From assembly GCF_000688235.1 (NCBI RefSeq), contig NZ_JHYO01000007.1:62001-126000 (forward strand): 64,000 bases of DNA, written 5' to 3'. Both the position numbers and the translations under genes were made by a program. Under the pieces are notes generated by a model, which saw nothing but the letters and a program-made list of their open reading frames with translations, did no database searches and had not been told where the DNA came from. This DNA is from Terasakiella pusilla DSM 6293 (GTDB taxonomy: Bacteria > Pseudomonadota > Alphaproteobacteria > Rhodospirillales > Terasakiellaceae). Positions 55,949 to 63,504 of this stretch are shown here, piece after piece. Numbering within the stretch: position 1 is the first letter of the stretch; each line of letters starts with the position of its first letter.

Positions 55949-56917
55949 ATGGCTTTACGTTCTAAAATCCTCGGGTGTGGTTCTTACCTGCCTGAAAATT
56001 GCGTCACTAACGATGAACTGGCGAAGACGGTTGATACGTCTGATGAATGGATTCAGGCACGCACCGGCATCAAACAGCGTTATGTCGCAACGGACGGTGA
56101 GCTGACCTCTGACCTGGCTCGTAAAGCCGCCCTGAAAGCCATCGAACATGCCGGCATTGACGTGCAAGACATCGACCTGATCGTCTTGGGAACCACAACA
56201 CCGGACAACACATTCCCCTCTACAGCCACCAAAGTACAGGCACAGCTTGGCCTGACACACGGATTTGCAATGGACGTGCAGGCCGTTTGCTCCGGCTTTA
56301 TGTATGCTTTAGCGACCGCAGATAACTTCCTGAAAGCAGGGCAGGCAAAAACCGCTCTTGTGATTGGTGCAGAGACATTTACCCGCTTGCTAAACTGGGA
56401 AGACCGCACAACGTGCGTCCTGTTTGGCGATGGCGCTGGTGCAGTGATCTTGCAGGCAGAGGAAGCTGAAGGCGATTCTTCCGGGATTCTTTCAACTCAT
56501 TTACACTCCGATGGGCGCTATCAGGACATCCTGATGGTCGACGGCGGCCCCAGCAGCACACAAACAACAGGCCACGTTCATATGGCAGGGAAAGAGGTCT
56601 TTCGCCATGCTGTTGTGAACCTAGCCGAAGTTGTCAAAGAAGCTCTGGAAGCCAACGACTTGACCTCGGATGATATCGACTGGATCGTCCCGCATCAGGC
56701 CAACAAGCGCATTTTGGACGGCACTGCAAAAAAGCTCAAAGTCAGCACAGATAAAGTCGTTGTAACCGTTGACCAACATGCAAACACCTCCGCCGCCTCA
56801 ATTCCGCTAGCCCTTGATGTTGCAGTGCGAGATGGTCGGGTCAAACGGGGCGACCTCCTCATTCTCGAAGCCATGGGCGGCGGGCTGACTTGGGGTTCCG
56901 CACTGGTACGCTGGTAG
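55949..56917 (+). CDS. fabH: 3-oxoacyl-[ACP] synthase III
   Basis: FabH begins fatty-acid synthesis by joining acetyl-CoA and malonyl-ACP. The 322 residues have the catalytic triad of the thiolase fold: Cys in [15 protein letters not shown], His in [13 protein letters not shown] and Asn in [11 protein letters not shown]. The [15 protein letters not shown] start region is typical. It lies between plsX (19 bp) and ihfA (111 bp). Confidence 0.97.
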   Translation: MALRSKILGCGSYLPENCVTNDELAKTVDTSDEWIQARTGIKQRYVATDGELTSDLARKAALKAIEHAGIDVQDIDLIVLGTTTPDNTFPSTATKVQAQLGLTHGFAMDVQAVCSGFMYALATADNFLKAGQAKTALVIGAETFTRLLNWEDRTTCVLFGDGAGAVILQAEEAEGDSSGILSTHLHSDGRYQDILMVDGGPSSTQTTGHVHMAGKEVFRHAVVNLAEVVKEALEANDLTSDDIDWIVPHQANKRILDGTAKKLKVSTDKVVVTVDQHANTSAASIPLALDVAVRDGRVKRGDLLILEAMGGGLTWGSALVRW

Positions 56918-57028
56918 GCGGTTTGTTCCCATTTTATAAAACTTGCCAAACCTTTGATATTGACTGATTAATACAGCTCAGGTACCGTTCTTTATAAGTC
57001 TGTATAATTCAGCTGTAAGGATCAACCC

Positions 57029-57325
57029 ATGAGTGAAAAAACCATTACCCGCGCCCAATTGACTGAGGCAGTTTATCAGGAAGTTGGTTTGTCCCGCAAT
57101 GAATCGGCTGATTTGCTTGAATCTGTTCTCGATATGATCGCTGATACACTGACGAAAGAAGAAACCGTAAAAATCTCTTCCTTCGGCAGCTTCTCTGTTC
57201 GTAAAAAAGGCCAACGCATCGGGCGAAACCCTAAAACAGGGGAAGAAGTTCCCATCCTACCGCGTAAAGTCCTTGTTTTCCGTCCTTCACAAGTCTTAAA
57301 AGCTCGCATCAACGAAAATAACTGA
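57029..57325 (+). CDS. ihfA: Integration host factor subunit alpha
   Basis: The 98-residue HU/IHF protein bends DNA with IhfB. It has the N-terminal helices ([29 protein letters not shown]), the [25 protein letters not shown] arm with the intercalating Pro and [14 protein letters not shown]. Downstream of fabH and 2 bp before a MerR-family gene, it is in its standard alphaproteobacterial place. Confidence 0.96.
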   Translation: MSEKTITRAQLTEAVYQEVGLSRNESADLLESVLDMIADTLTKEETVKISSFGSFSVRKKGQRIGRNPKTGEEVPILPRKVLVFRPSQVLKARINENN

Positions 57326-57327
57326 CA

Positions 57328-57993
57328 ATGAGTTCCGGCAGCGATAAATCGGCAGATGCCTTTCGCACCATCAGTGAAGTTGCTAACGAACTAGGGTTGG
57401 CAACTCACGTGCTGCGTTTTTGGGAAAGTAAATTCCCTCAGATCAAACCTTTAAAACGGGCAGGGGGGCGCCGCTACTACCGCCCCGACGATGTTGCTTT
57501 ATTACGCAAGCTGCAAGTCCTACTGCATGACGAAGGCTACACCATTAAAGGTGTCCAAAAACTACTGCGCGAAGAAGGCGTACGTACCCTGATTAATGAC
57601 GGTGCTGACGCTAAAGAACCTACACTGCAGCAACAGCCGGTGGAAACGCCCGTCGCAGCGACACCTCAAGCCAGCCTGTTTGACGAACCGGCACCGACAC
57701 CTCTGTTCGCACACCAAGCTACGCCAGTTTCACCGGTCCTCGCACCAGAACAAGCTACACAGGATCACACTCCTGCCGAGCCGCTGGAGCCGGAAGACAT
57801 AACGGTCACCTATCGCCCAGATCTTCTGCCAGAAGCGCCAGAGCCGGAACCTGTTCTCTCTCCTTGGGAGAAGGAAGAGAAGGCAGAAACAGTAATCATC
57901 AAACAAGGATTAAGCGAACAACAACGCGCCTTGTTACAAGATGTTTTGGGCGAGCTGAAATCCCTGAAAGAAAAAATCGACACCGCCGCCTAA
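57328..57993 (+). CDS. MerR family transcriptional regulator
   Basis: The 221-residue protein has a MerR helix-turn-helix (about 13-80): [52 protein letters not shown] Pro/Glu/Thr-rich, probably disordered region (about 100-185) follows, and a short C-terminal helix ([22 protein letters not shown]) may dimerise. There is no metal-binding Cys motif or effector domain. It overlaps the ihfA operon (2-bp gap), an arrangement conserved in the class, but its regulon is unknown. tRNA-Pro follows. Confidence 0.9.
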   Translation: MSSGSDKSADAFRTISEVANELGLATHVLRFWESKFPQIKPLKRAGGRRYYRPDDVALLRKLQVLLHDEGYTIKGVQKLLREEGVRTLINDGADAKEPTLQQQPVETPVAATPQASLFDEPAPTPLFAHQATPVSPVLAPEQATQDHTPAEPLEPEDITVTYRPDLLPEAPEPEPVLSPWEKEEKAETVIIKQGLSEQQRALLQDVLGELKSLKEKIDTAA

Positions 57994-58057
57994 CTTTTTG
58001 CAAACAAACCATTGCACAACCCAAAAACCCTCTATATATTCCGCCCACACAACACGA

Positions 58058-58134
58058 CGGGACATAGCGCAGTCTGGTAGCGCACTACACTGGGGGTGTA
58101 GGGGTCGTGGGTTCGAATCCCGCTGTCCCGACCA
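58058..58134 (+). tRNA. tRNA-Pro (anticodon GGG)
   Basis: The 77-nt sequence folds as a cloverleaf: acceptor CGGGACA/TGTCCCG, D arm GCGC...GCGC, anticodon stem CTACA/TGTAG with loop CTGGGGG (anticodon GGG), and T arm GTGGG/CCCGC with loop TTCGAAT. The CCA-end is encoded (ACCA). It stands alone after merR, and the mobile-looking region begins just downstream, so it is the likely attachment gene. Confidence 0.97.
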
Positions 58135-58188
58135 ACACTTGAAAACATCAGTATTTCTGCGGTTTTCAGCCAGCACCGGTCCACCAAG

Positions 58189-58218
58189 GTGGCATAGGTA
58201 GGTGGCATGAAGTGGCAT
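58189..58218 (+). repeat. Three short direct repeats GTGGCAT
   Basis: GTGGCAT occurs at 58189-58195, 58202-58208 and 58212-58218, spaced 13 and 10 bp, between tRNA-Pro and its terminator. Such arm-like repeats can be recombinase or regulator sites near an attachment gene, but three copies of 7 bp are weak evidence. Confidence 0.35.
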
Positions 58219-58221
58219 AGC

Positions 58222-58249
58222 AAAAAGGCGGTCTTCGGACCGCCTTTTT
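58222..58249 (+). terminator. Terminator after tRNA-Pro
   Basis: AAAAAGGCGGTC and GACCGCCTTTTT form a 12-bp stem closed by a TTCG tetraloop, with a T-run after it. It ends the tRNA transcript about 90 bp after the CCA end. Confidence 0.95.
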
Positions 58250-58258
58250 CATTTCGAA

Positions 58259-58405
58259 ATAGGTTCAAAATACCAGATTCCTCTTTACAAAAATAATGTG
58301 TCCAACGATGGATTGGACGAGGTTTTAAGCAGGAACCTTGGAATCCCTTATGGTTTCAAATCACGGTTCCATGATGGTGCAAAAAGGACAAAAGCTGGAA
58401 TATGA
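58259..58405 (+). pseudogene. Possible remnant of a tyrosine-recombinase integrase
   Basis: In one frame the stretch from about 58259 to a stop at 58405 reads, in part, LDEVLSRNLGIPYGFKSRFHDGAKRT. The order of a helix followed by P(Y/H)GF(K/R)S-x-F-x-D is the pattern around the active-site His-x-x-Arg of phage-type integrases (HGFRSxFRDW). Here the His of that motif is replaced by Tyr, and no start codon or further domain is present. The fragment lies 125 bp from tRNA-Pro, the usual place for an integrase. It is short, so chance resemblance is possible. Confidence 0.4.
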
Positions 58406-58419
58406 TGGTTCCAGCTTTT
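58390..58419. repeat. Hairpin before the parDE region
   Basis: AAAAGCTGGAA and TTCCAGCTTTT form an 11-bp stem with an 8-nt loop, having terminator-like A and T ends. It overlaps the end of the integrase-like fragment. Confidence 0.55.
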
Positions 58420-58421
58420 GA

Positions 58422-58571
58422 AATAGCAAAATAGCAGAATCGCTCCCCCTATTTTCAACTTTCTTATTTTCTTTAAAATAGCGAATAGCAAACATAAATC
58501 GCACAATTAACCATTCTAAATAGTCAAGTATAGCAAATATTGACATCATCGTTTGTTCTGGTCAAAATAGC
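58422..58571. promoter_or_regulatory. Cluster of AATAGC motifs upstream of parDE
   Basis: AATAGC occurs exactly at 58422-58427, 58430-58435, 58477-58482, 58484-58489 and 58566-58571. AATAGT (58519-58524) and TATAGC (58529-58534) lie between. Two tight pairs have centres 7-8 bp apart. ParD-type antitoxins bind short repeats in their own promoter, so this may be the autoregulatory operator. The remaining sequence from 58250 to 58591 has no gene apart from the integrase-like piece. Confidence 0.5.
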
Positions 58572-58591
58572 GACGAAAGGCAGGTGATGAT

Positions 58592-58834
58592 ATGAATATT
58601 TCTCTTTCTGATAAGATGGAAGAATTCGTCCGAGCGAAAGTTGCCAGTGGGTCATATAACAACAATAGCGAAGTAGTCCGTGATGCCCTGCGATTGATGC
58701 AGGATTTTGAAAAAGTCAAACTGGAACAACTTCGGGCTATGCTGGATGCAGGGGAACGTCAGCTCGCAGGCGGTGAGTTCACTGTATATAAAGCCGACCA
58801 GATCGACGAACTTCTGGATGAGGCCGGTTTCTAA
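58592..58834 (+). CDS. parD: ParD-like antitoxin
   Basis: The 80-residue antitoxin has an N-terminal ribbon-helix-helix (about 1-45, ISLSDKMEEFVRAKVASGSYNNNSEVVRDALRLM), then a helix and an acidic tail (DQIDELLDEAGF) that would cover the toxin. The start has GAAAGGCAGGTG upstream. The gene ends 3 bp before parE, the canonical pair order. It stands in the tRNA-adjacent accessory region, in keeping with horizontal origin. Confidence 0.92.
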   Translation: MNISLSDKMEEFVRAKVASGSYNNNSEVVRDALRLMQDFEKVKLEQLRAMLDAGERQLAGGEFTVYKADQIDELLDEAGF

Positions 58835-58837
58835 CTC

Positions 58838-59134
58838 ATGCTGGCATTAAAACTCTCAGCAAAAGCCAAGCAAGACCTTGCTGCCATGGCAGTCCACACC
58901 CGTAAAACTTGGGGTGAGACACAGTTAAAAACTTATCGACAGCAACTCAAATCAGCTTTGACCCAATTAACCACCATGCCGCATATGGGACGCCCCCGTG
59001 ATGATATTCGTGAAGGCTATCGTAGCCTTCCCATCGGTGAGCATCTCATTTTTTATAAGATAGCAAATGATGCCGTGTTGATCATCGCCATACCGCATGC
59101 CAAGCGTGATACGATGCATCATTTAAAAGGATAA
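58838..59134 (+). CDS. parE: ParE-like toxin (RelE/ParE superfamily)
   Basis: The 98-residue toxin fits the ParE fold: LKLSAKAKQDLAAMAVHTRKTWGE, then FPIGEHLIFYK-like IGEHLIFYKIANDAVLIIAIPHAKRD at the C-terminus. ParE toxins inhibit DNA gyrase. The HLIFYKI and HAKRD segments match family members, and the length is normal, so it is probably intact and neutralised by the upstream ParD. Confidence 0.92.
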   Translation: MLALKLSAKAKQDLAAMAVHTRKTWGETQLKTYRQQLKSALTQLTTMPHMGRPRDDIREGYRSLPIGEHLIFYKIANDAVLIIAIPHAKRDTMHHLKG

Positions 59135-59145
59135 TAGATTTTAGT

Positions 59146-59427
59146 ATGTTTTGGTCCGTTGCGATCCCGTCCGCATTCGGGGGGCTGTTCATCCTGATTG
59201 CCGTGATTTTTTACGGCACGCAGTTGGTCAAGCTTGGCTGGTGGTTACTTAAGGGACTGGGCGTGATGATGCGGGGCCTCTGGATGTTTCCGGCTTACGC
59301 ACGGGCGGTCAAGACGCTCAAGGCCAGAGGTATTACGGTTGATTACAGTAAAGAAATGGCGGACGTTATTAACCGAGCGAGGAAGGCTCGCCCTTCAAAT
59401 CCAGCAAATATTCGCGGATCGCGGTGA
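59146..59427 (+). CDS. Hypothetical small membrane protein
   Basis: The 93-residue protein has one long hydrophobic segment (about 3-45, FGGLFILIAVIFYGTQLVKLGWWLLKGLGVMM), possibly a hairpin or one helix with an amphipathic extension. A basic soluble tail follows (VKTLKARGITVDYSKEMADVINRARKA). I do not recognise a family. It begins 12 bp after parE, so it may be transcribed with the toxin. Its last 19 codons overlap, convergently, the frame of the decayed HEPN-like gene, so its present C-terminus may be an accident of the rearranged region. Confidence 0.5.
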   Translation: MFWSVAIPSAFGGLFILIAVIFYGTQLVKLGWWLLKGLGVMMRGLWMFPAYARAVKTLKARGITVDYSKEMADVINRARKARPSNPANIRGSR

Positions 59428-59612
59428 TCACCTGCTGCTACTGGCGAATGTCGCAATACCCCCCCCCTTAATATCCTTACCCGATGCCCCCGGATAGCGA
59501 AGTGCCGTTGAGGACGGGTTGATCATGTGAATTTCTTGGATGCGGGTTTTGACGGCCTTGTCCATAGACGTGATCACATTTGCCAGTTTGTGCAGGTTAT
59601 GACTGTTATCTA

Positions 59613-60474
59613 GGCTCAGGACCTATTAATTTTCTGGCATCATTGTGGGCATTGTGTTTCATTCCTCTCAGGAGGACCTGTTGATGAATGATCATTTCTG
59701 GCTGAGCGACGAACAGCTCAAACGTATTGAACCCTATTTCCCTTTATCCCACGGTGTTCCTCGCGTGGATGATCAGCGTGTGGTTTCAGGGATCATTCAT
59801 GTTTTGAAACGCGGCCTTCTGTGGCGGGATGCTCCCAAGGAATATGGACCTCACAAAACGCTTTATAACCGTTTTGTCCGCTGGAGAAAAATGGGTGTCT
59901 TCGACAAGATATTTGCAGGGCTTGCAGCTGATCAGGGCGTTCCTGAACAGCTGCAAATTGATGCCACACACCTCAGTACTGCTGCGAGCCTGCTCAATCT
60001 CCCTCACTTCGTTCGAAGAGACGATGAAAGGGGATGTTCCCCGTCGTATCGGGCGAACAAAAGGCGGATTGAACTCCAAACTTCATGCGGTTTGCGATGG
60101 TCAGGGGCGACCAGTCGCCCTGCTTTTATCGGAAAGTCAAATGAGTGACTACAAAGGGGCTCGCTTAATCGTTGACGTTCTCCCGCCTGTCAAATGGCTG
60201 TTGGCTGATCGCGACTACGATGCAGATTGGTTTCGTGACGCTCTACGTGAGAAAGGCATCAAGCCTTGCATTCCAGCGAAGAAAAACCGCAAACAGAAAA
60301 TCAAGTTCAACGGTAAGCTTTATAAGCAACCTCACAAAGTCGAGAACATGTTTGGGAAACTCAAGGATTGGCGACGTGTAGCGACCCGATATGATCGCTG
60401 TGCTCATACATTCTTCTCAACAATCTGTATCGCCGCATTTGTGATCTTTTATCTCAATCAATGAGTCCTGACCC
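59613..60474 (+). mobile_element. IS5-family insertion sequence (IS427-like), about 860 bp
   Basis: The element is bounded by imperfect inverted repeats: left GGCTCAGGACCTATTAAT, right (read inward on the minus strand) GGGTCAGGACTCATTGAT, 14 of 18 matching. TA lies on both sides (CTAG at either end), as expected for target-site duplication in this group. The single transposase lies in two frames. It interrupts the HEPN-like pseudogene. It is the only IS seen in the window. Confidence 0.85.
59684..60464 (+). CDS. IS5-family transposase in two overlapping frames
   Basis: The first frame runs from ATG 59684 (MNDHFWLSDEQLKRIEPYFP) to a stop at 60148 and includes GIIHVLKRGLLWRDAPKEYG and the first catalytic Asp in LQIDATH. 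The second frame, open to 60464, carries GDVPRRIGRTKGGLNSKLHA, the second Asp in WLLADRDYDADWFRDALREK, and the C-terminal VENMFGKLKDWRR with the Glu. Joining needs a change to the frame one base later, near 60019-60038 around GATGAAAGGGG. This may be programmed frameshifting, as in many IS427-group elements, or a mutation. A full protein would have the complete DDE set. Confidence 0.8.
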
Positions 60475-60564
60475 TAGATCACAAGGCCTTTTTCTTTTAC
60501 ATCCAGATATGACAACCAACTTGTCAAATGGATAGGTGTCAGATCAAATCGCAGCTAGTATGGT

Positions 60565-60780
60565 TTAGCTGTTTCCTTGCTTCTCAGCCGCCAGCCTCAA
60601 TGCTTTCAAAGCCTTGGTTTTATCAAGGGTCTTTTTCTTTTGCGCCTCTTTGGATTTGATGAGGGTATTGTCCTTAATCTTTGGTGGCTTACTGTCTTGG
60701 AATTTACTCTGATCGCCGCGCTCAATGGCTGCGATCATTCTATCGTCTGCAGTGTTTGGCCGTGTTGATCCAGAGCCCAT
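60565..60780 (-). CDS. Small lysine-rich hypothetical protein
   Basis: The 71-residue product is very basic and hydrophilic: MGSGSTRPNTADDRMIAAIE, then KSKEAQKKKTLDKTKALKAL and RLAAEKQGNS. A GAGAGGGA ribosome site lies about 8 bp upstream of the ATG, which is the main support. It is likely a small helical nucleic-acid-binding or structural protein. I do not recognise a family and cannot exclude that it is not translated. It lies between the HEPN-like remnant and rhlE, in the same direction. Confidence 0.5.
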   Translation of the reverse strand: MGSGSTRPNTADDRMIAAIERGDQSKFQDSKPPKIKDNTLIKSKEAQKKKTLDKTKALKALRLAAEKQGNS

Positions 60781-60902
60781 AACTTTTCCCTCTCTTAATG
60801 ATTAAAGTACCCTTTGCGCGCCGCAAAAAAATACCGACCTTGCCAGTCCTTGCATCGCTTTTAGACCAACAAGGTTCAATACCGTCATATGTTCCGATTA
60901 AG

Positions 60903-62138
60903 CTACGCTGCGCGTTTCTTAGGCTTGCCTCTATAACGTTTTGACTGTGCTCGACGGCTAGGCGCTTGTCGGGAACCTGGTTTTGTCGGTTTAGGCTCAT
61001 GCGCAGCGGGATGGCCGCCCAGAACATCAAGTTCGTGCTGCATCAATTTTTCAATATCACGAAGATAGGCCTGTTCACTGGGATCACACATAGAAATTGC
61101 AGTCCCTGACGCACCAGCTCGTGCTGTACGACCAATACGATGGACGTAATCTTCGGCAATATTAGGCAACTCGAAGTTAATGACATGACTAACATCATTA
61201 ATGTCAATGCCTCGTGCAGCGATATCGGTCGCCACCAAAACACGCACATCCCCATTACTGAAGTTTTTAAGTGCCTTTTGACGTGCGCCTTGCGATTTGT
61301 TACCATGAATAGCAGCTGCACTAATACCCAGTTTATCAAGCTGTTGTGCCACACGGTTGGCGCGGTGTTTCGTCCGTGTAAAAACAATGGTTTTATTAAT
61401 GGAGGTATCATCTAGGATATTGGTCAGTAACACGCCTTTTTCCGCAGCCGGCACGTAGTAGACACTTTGAGCAATGCGTTCAACTGGTGTTGATTGAGGT
61501 GTTACCTCGATACGCACAGGGTCATGCAGGATGGTGCTGGCAAGACCTGCAACCGTTTTAGGCATGGTGGCGGAAAAAAACAGGGTTTGACGCTCTTTAG
61601 GCAAAGCGGCAATAATTTTTTTAACATCATGTATGAAGCCCATATCCAACATACGGTCAGCTTCATCCAGTACAAAATGCCAAATATGGTTAAGTGAAAT
61701 ATGCCTTTGGTTCATCAGGTCTAAAAGGCGTCCCGGTGTCGCCACGACAATATCAACACCGCGTTGCAGTGCACTCACCTGAGGCTTTTGGCTGACACCC
61801 CCAAAAATAACCGTATGTCGGACAGGCAGGTGTCGCCCCAAGCTTTCAATAGATTCACCAATTTGAATAGCTAACTCACGGGTAGGGGCGAGAATAACAC
61901 TCAACGGAGATTTAGGCACGGGGGGTTCCCAGCCTTGGGCGAGTTCATGCAAAATGGGAAGGCTGAACGCAGCCGTCTTGCCCGTCCCGGTCTGAGCGAT
62001 ACCCAACAAATCACATTTTTCTAAAAGAGAAGGAATTGATTGTTCTTGGATGGGCGTCGGCGTGTCAAACTGTTGTTCTCGCAGTGCACGCAGCAATGGC
62101 TCACACAAGCCAAGTGCCTCAAAGTTATTTAATTTCAT
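60903..62138 (-). CDS. rhlE: DEAD-box RNA helicase, RhlE-like
   Basis: The 411-residue helicase has the Q motif (FDTPTPIQEQSIP), motif I (AQTGTGKTAAF), Ia (PTRELAIQIG), GG (VATPGRLLDLM), II (VLDEADRMLDMGF), III (FFSATMP), then IV-VI (ATDIAARGIDI, HRIGRTARAG). A basic, Pro/Arg/Lys-rich tail (KPTKPGSRQAPSRRAQSKRY) ends the protein, as in RhlE. It acts in RNA unwinding, probably ribosome assembly or cold adaptation. It is monocistronic. Confidence 0.93.
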   Translation of the reverse strand: MKLNNFEALGLCEPLLRALREQQFDTPTPIQEQSIPSLLEKCDLLGIAQTGTGKTAAFSLPILHELAQGWEPPVPKSPLSVILAPTRELAIQIGESIESLGRHLPVRHTVIFGGVSQKPQVSALQRGVDIVVATPGRLLDLMNQRHISLNHIWHFVLDEADRMLDMGFIHDVKKIIAALPKERQTLFFSATMPKTVAGLASTILHDPVRIEVTPQSTPVERIAQSVYYVPAAEKGVLLTNILDDTSINKTIVFTRTKHRANRVAQQLDKLGISAAAIHGNKSQGARQKALKNFSNGDVRVLVATDIAARGIDINDVSHVINFELPNIAEDYVHRIGRTARAGASGTAISMCDPSEQAYLRDIEKLMQHELDVLGGHPAAHEPKPTKPGSRQAPSRRAQSKRYRGKPKKRAA

Positions 62139-62432
62139 AAAGATTCTTTCGGCCGCGCATTACATCCCCTTTTCAAGACAGGGATGAGCTCCGGCATTTT
62201 TTTAACACCTCGGAGCGCAGCAGAGGCATTCAATAAGCTATTTTCAATTTCGAGATTTTGTCACGCTGATGGACAGCGGAATTGCGCGATCGCGACTGAA
62301 TAATGAATATACACTTTGCGCTCAAATGTGAGATTTGTCAATCACGCGATTAATCTTCTGATAGAAAAACTGCGTTAAACAGGACAATCGTTAGGTTTTT
62401 TCTTCAAATCATTCAGCCTAAAACTGAAAAGA
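62139..62432. other. Intergenic region upstream of rhlE
   Basis: About 290 bp between the rhlE start and the end of the DUF2834 gene. The first 60 bp upstream of the rhlE ATG would hold its leader. The rest contains no clear operator, open frame or RNA structure that I can support. The sequence is AT-rich near 62320-62400. Confidence 0.4.
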
Positions 62433-62756
62433 TCACCTAAAAACCTCGTCAGATTTCGTTTCTCGGAAGAAAAAGAATAGGGGTAACCCCGCAGATACAC
62501 CAATCAAACATGTTGCTAATGCCACCAATACTTTGCTGCGCCATTGCAAGCTTTTCGCAAAGCAAAGGGCGAGTAAAACAACAACGCCTGAAATCAATAC
62601 ATCAAAACTAAAAAACGCACTGATTCGATTTGCAAACATAGCTTGGACAAACTCCAAGGGGGCGAAACCATTCTCAATTAACCAAGGAATAAACGCGCTC
62701 ATTGGCACAACTGTGCCAAGAACGGCCATCAATAGATAAATTTGACGAATACTCAT
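62433..62756 (-). CDS. DUF2834 membrane protein
   Basis: The 107-residue protein has three membrane helices (about 5-24, 48-68 and 73-95) and the DUF2834 pattern: QIYLLMAVLGTVVPMSAFIPWLIENG, ISAFFSFDVLISGVVVLLAL, SAGLPLFFFFRE. Function is unknown. The ATG at 62756 is chosen over the longer frame to 62837, which would cross the operator. It is divergent from a TetR-family gene and is the obvious regulatory target. Confidence 0.85.
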   Translation of the reverse strand: MSIRQIYLLMAVLGTVVPMSAFIPWLIENGFAPLEFVQAMFANRISAFFSFDVLISGVVVLLALCFAKSLQWRSKVLVALATCLIGVSAGLPLFFFFRETKSDEVFR

Positions 62757-62774
62757 TTTGAAAACTCCATAAAT

Positions 62775-62806
62775 GTAACACACGTTACACGTAACATGTG
62801 TTACAC
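62775..62806. promoter_or_regulatory. TetR-type operator between DUF2834 and tetR
   Basis: A near-palindrome of 32 bp begins TGTAACACACGTTACA and continues CGTAACATGTGTTACA. It contains two tandem copies of GTAACAyr(y)GTTAC-like dyads and sits 19 bp upstream of the DUF2834 ATG and 47 bp before the tetR start. It is placed to bind a dimer pair of the adjacent regulator. Confidence 0.75.
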
Positions 62807-62852
62807 ACCTAAACAAGATTTCCTTGGTAGATCGCATTCAGAAAGGTAGACC

Positions 62853-63398
62853 GTGAATAAAAAACAGATTTTGCTTGATAAAACGGTTCAATGGTTGATT
62901 GAAAATTCTGCTGATGAATTTTCCCTAAGACGGGTTGCGAGCGACATTAATACGTCTGCCCGAATGCTTGTCTACCACTTCGGGACCCGTGATAAGCTTT
63001 TGGTGGAAGCCCTAAGTGAAATCGCAGATCAATGGATGACCGGCTTCAAGCTCAATGAAACCACATCAACAGAACAACAGATTAGAGAGATATGGCATCA
63101 TACCTTATCAACCAAAAAGGCATTAAATCTGCACCGTCTGAGTTTTCAAATGTGGGCAACAGGTCTCGCAACCAGAAGTGCTATCTACCAACCCTTTTTA
63201 AAAAGAGTTGCAAACGATTGGATAGATACAATGACGGAAAGCTTTATCCGTGACGGACTTGCCCCCTTTAAAGCAAAAGTTCATGCAACACTGATCGTTT
63301 CAGGAATTGAGGGACTTCTTCTTCAGTCTATGACGGACCCAAATCTTCCCGTTCACGAAGCCTTTGAGGAACTCATTGCAAAAGTTAGTCAAACGTAA
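62853..63398 (+). CDS. TetR family transcriptional regulator
   Basis: The 181-residue regulator starts at a GTG. Its N-terminal helix-turn-helix (about 5-50) reads DKTVQWLIENSADEFSLRRVASDINTSARMLVYHFGTRDKLLVEAL. The C-terminal ligand-binding part (about 60-181) is helical, with FQMWATGLATRSAIYQPFLKRVANDWI. It likely represses the divergent DUF2834 gene and itself through the palindrome between them. Ligand is unknown. Confidence 0.9.
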   Translation: MNKKQILLDKTVQWLIENSADEFSLRRVASDINTSARMLVYHFGTRDKLLVEALSEIADQWMTGFKLNETTSTEQQIREIWHHTLSTKKALNLHRLSFQMWATGLATRSAIYQPFLKRVANDWIDTMTESFIRDGLAPFKAKVHATLIVSGIEGLLLQSMTDPNLPVHEAFEELIAKVSQT

Positions 63399-63504
63399 GC
63401 GTCCCCATGCGACATAGAATAAATAAGGCTCGGGCCTAGATTTTAGGGTTCAATTATCATACAGTCCGTGAAAATTAGAATTTGAACTTTGGGAAAACAA
63501 GAAT

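Larger units (their letters stand above)
59369..60554 (-). pseudogene. Decayed HEPN-like gene, split by an IS element
   Basis: On the minus strand the frame above the IS reads LRFDLTPIHLTSWLSYLDVK and on to GLVI. Below the IS another piece reads DNSHNLHKLANVITSMDKAV, IQEIHMINPSSTALRYPGAS and, after a frame change at nine Cs (59459-59467), a stop and QQVITAIREYLLDLKGE. Together this resembles a HEPN-type small helical protein (HNLHKL, then LRYPG). The damage is an IS at 59613-60474, a homopolymer frameshift and an in-frame TAG. If the TA pair at the IS ends is removed the two pieces join in frame. The family call rests on short motifs. The segment 59428-59612 holds only this remnant. Confidence 0.5.

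Noticed and set aside
58032-58268. Minus-strand open frames across tRNA-Pro (GRDSGIRTHDP-like)
   Set aside because: They read the antisense of the tRNA. This type of translated tRNA gene is a well-known spurious prediction.
58361-58549. 62-codon minus-strand frame upstream of parD
   Set aside because: It covers the hairpin and the AATAGC motif region, has no ribosome site, and its hydrophobic start is explained by AT-rich sequence.
62139-62432. Far attachment site of the tRNA-Pro island
   Set aside because: No copy of the tRNA 3' end (TTCGAATCCCGC...CGACCA) is found in this gap.
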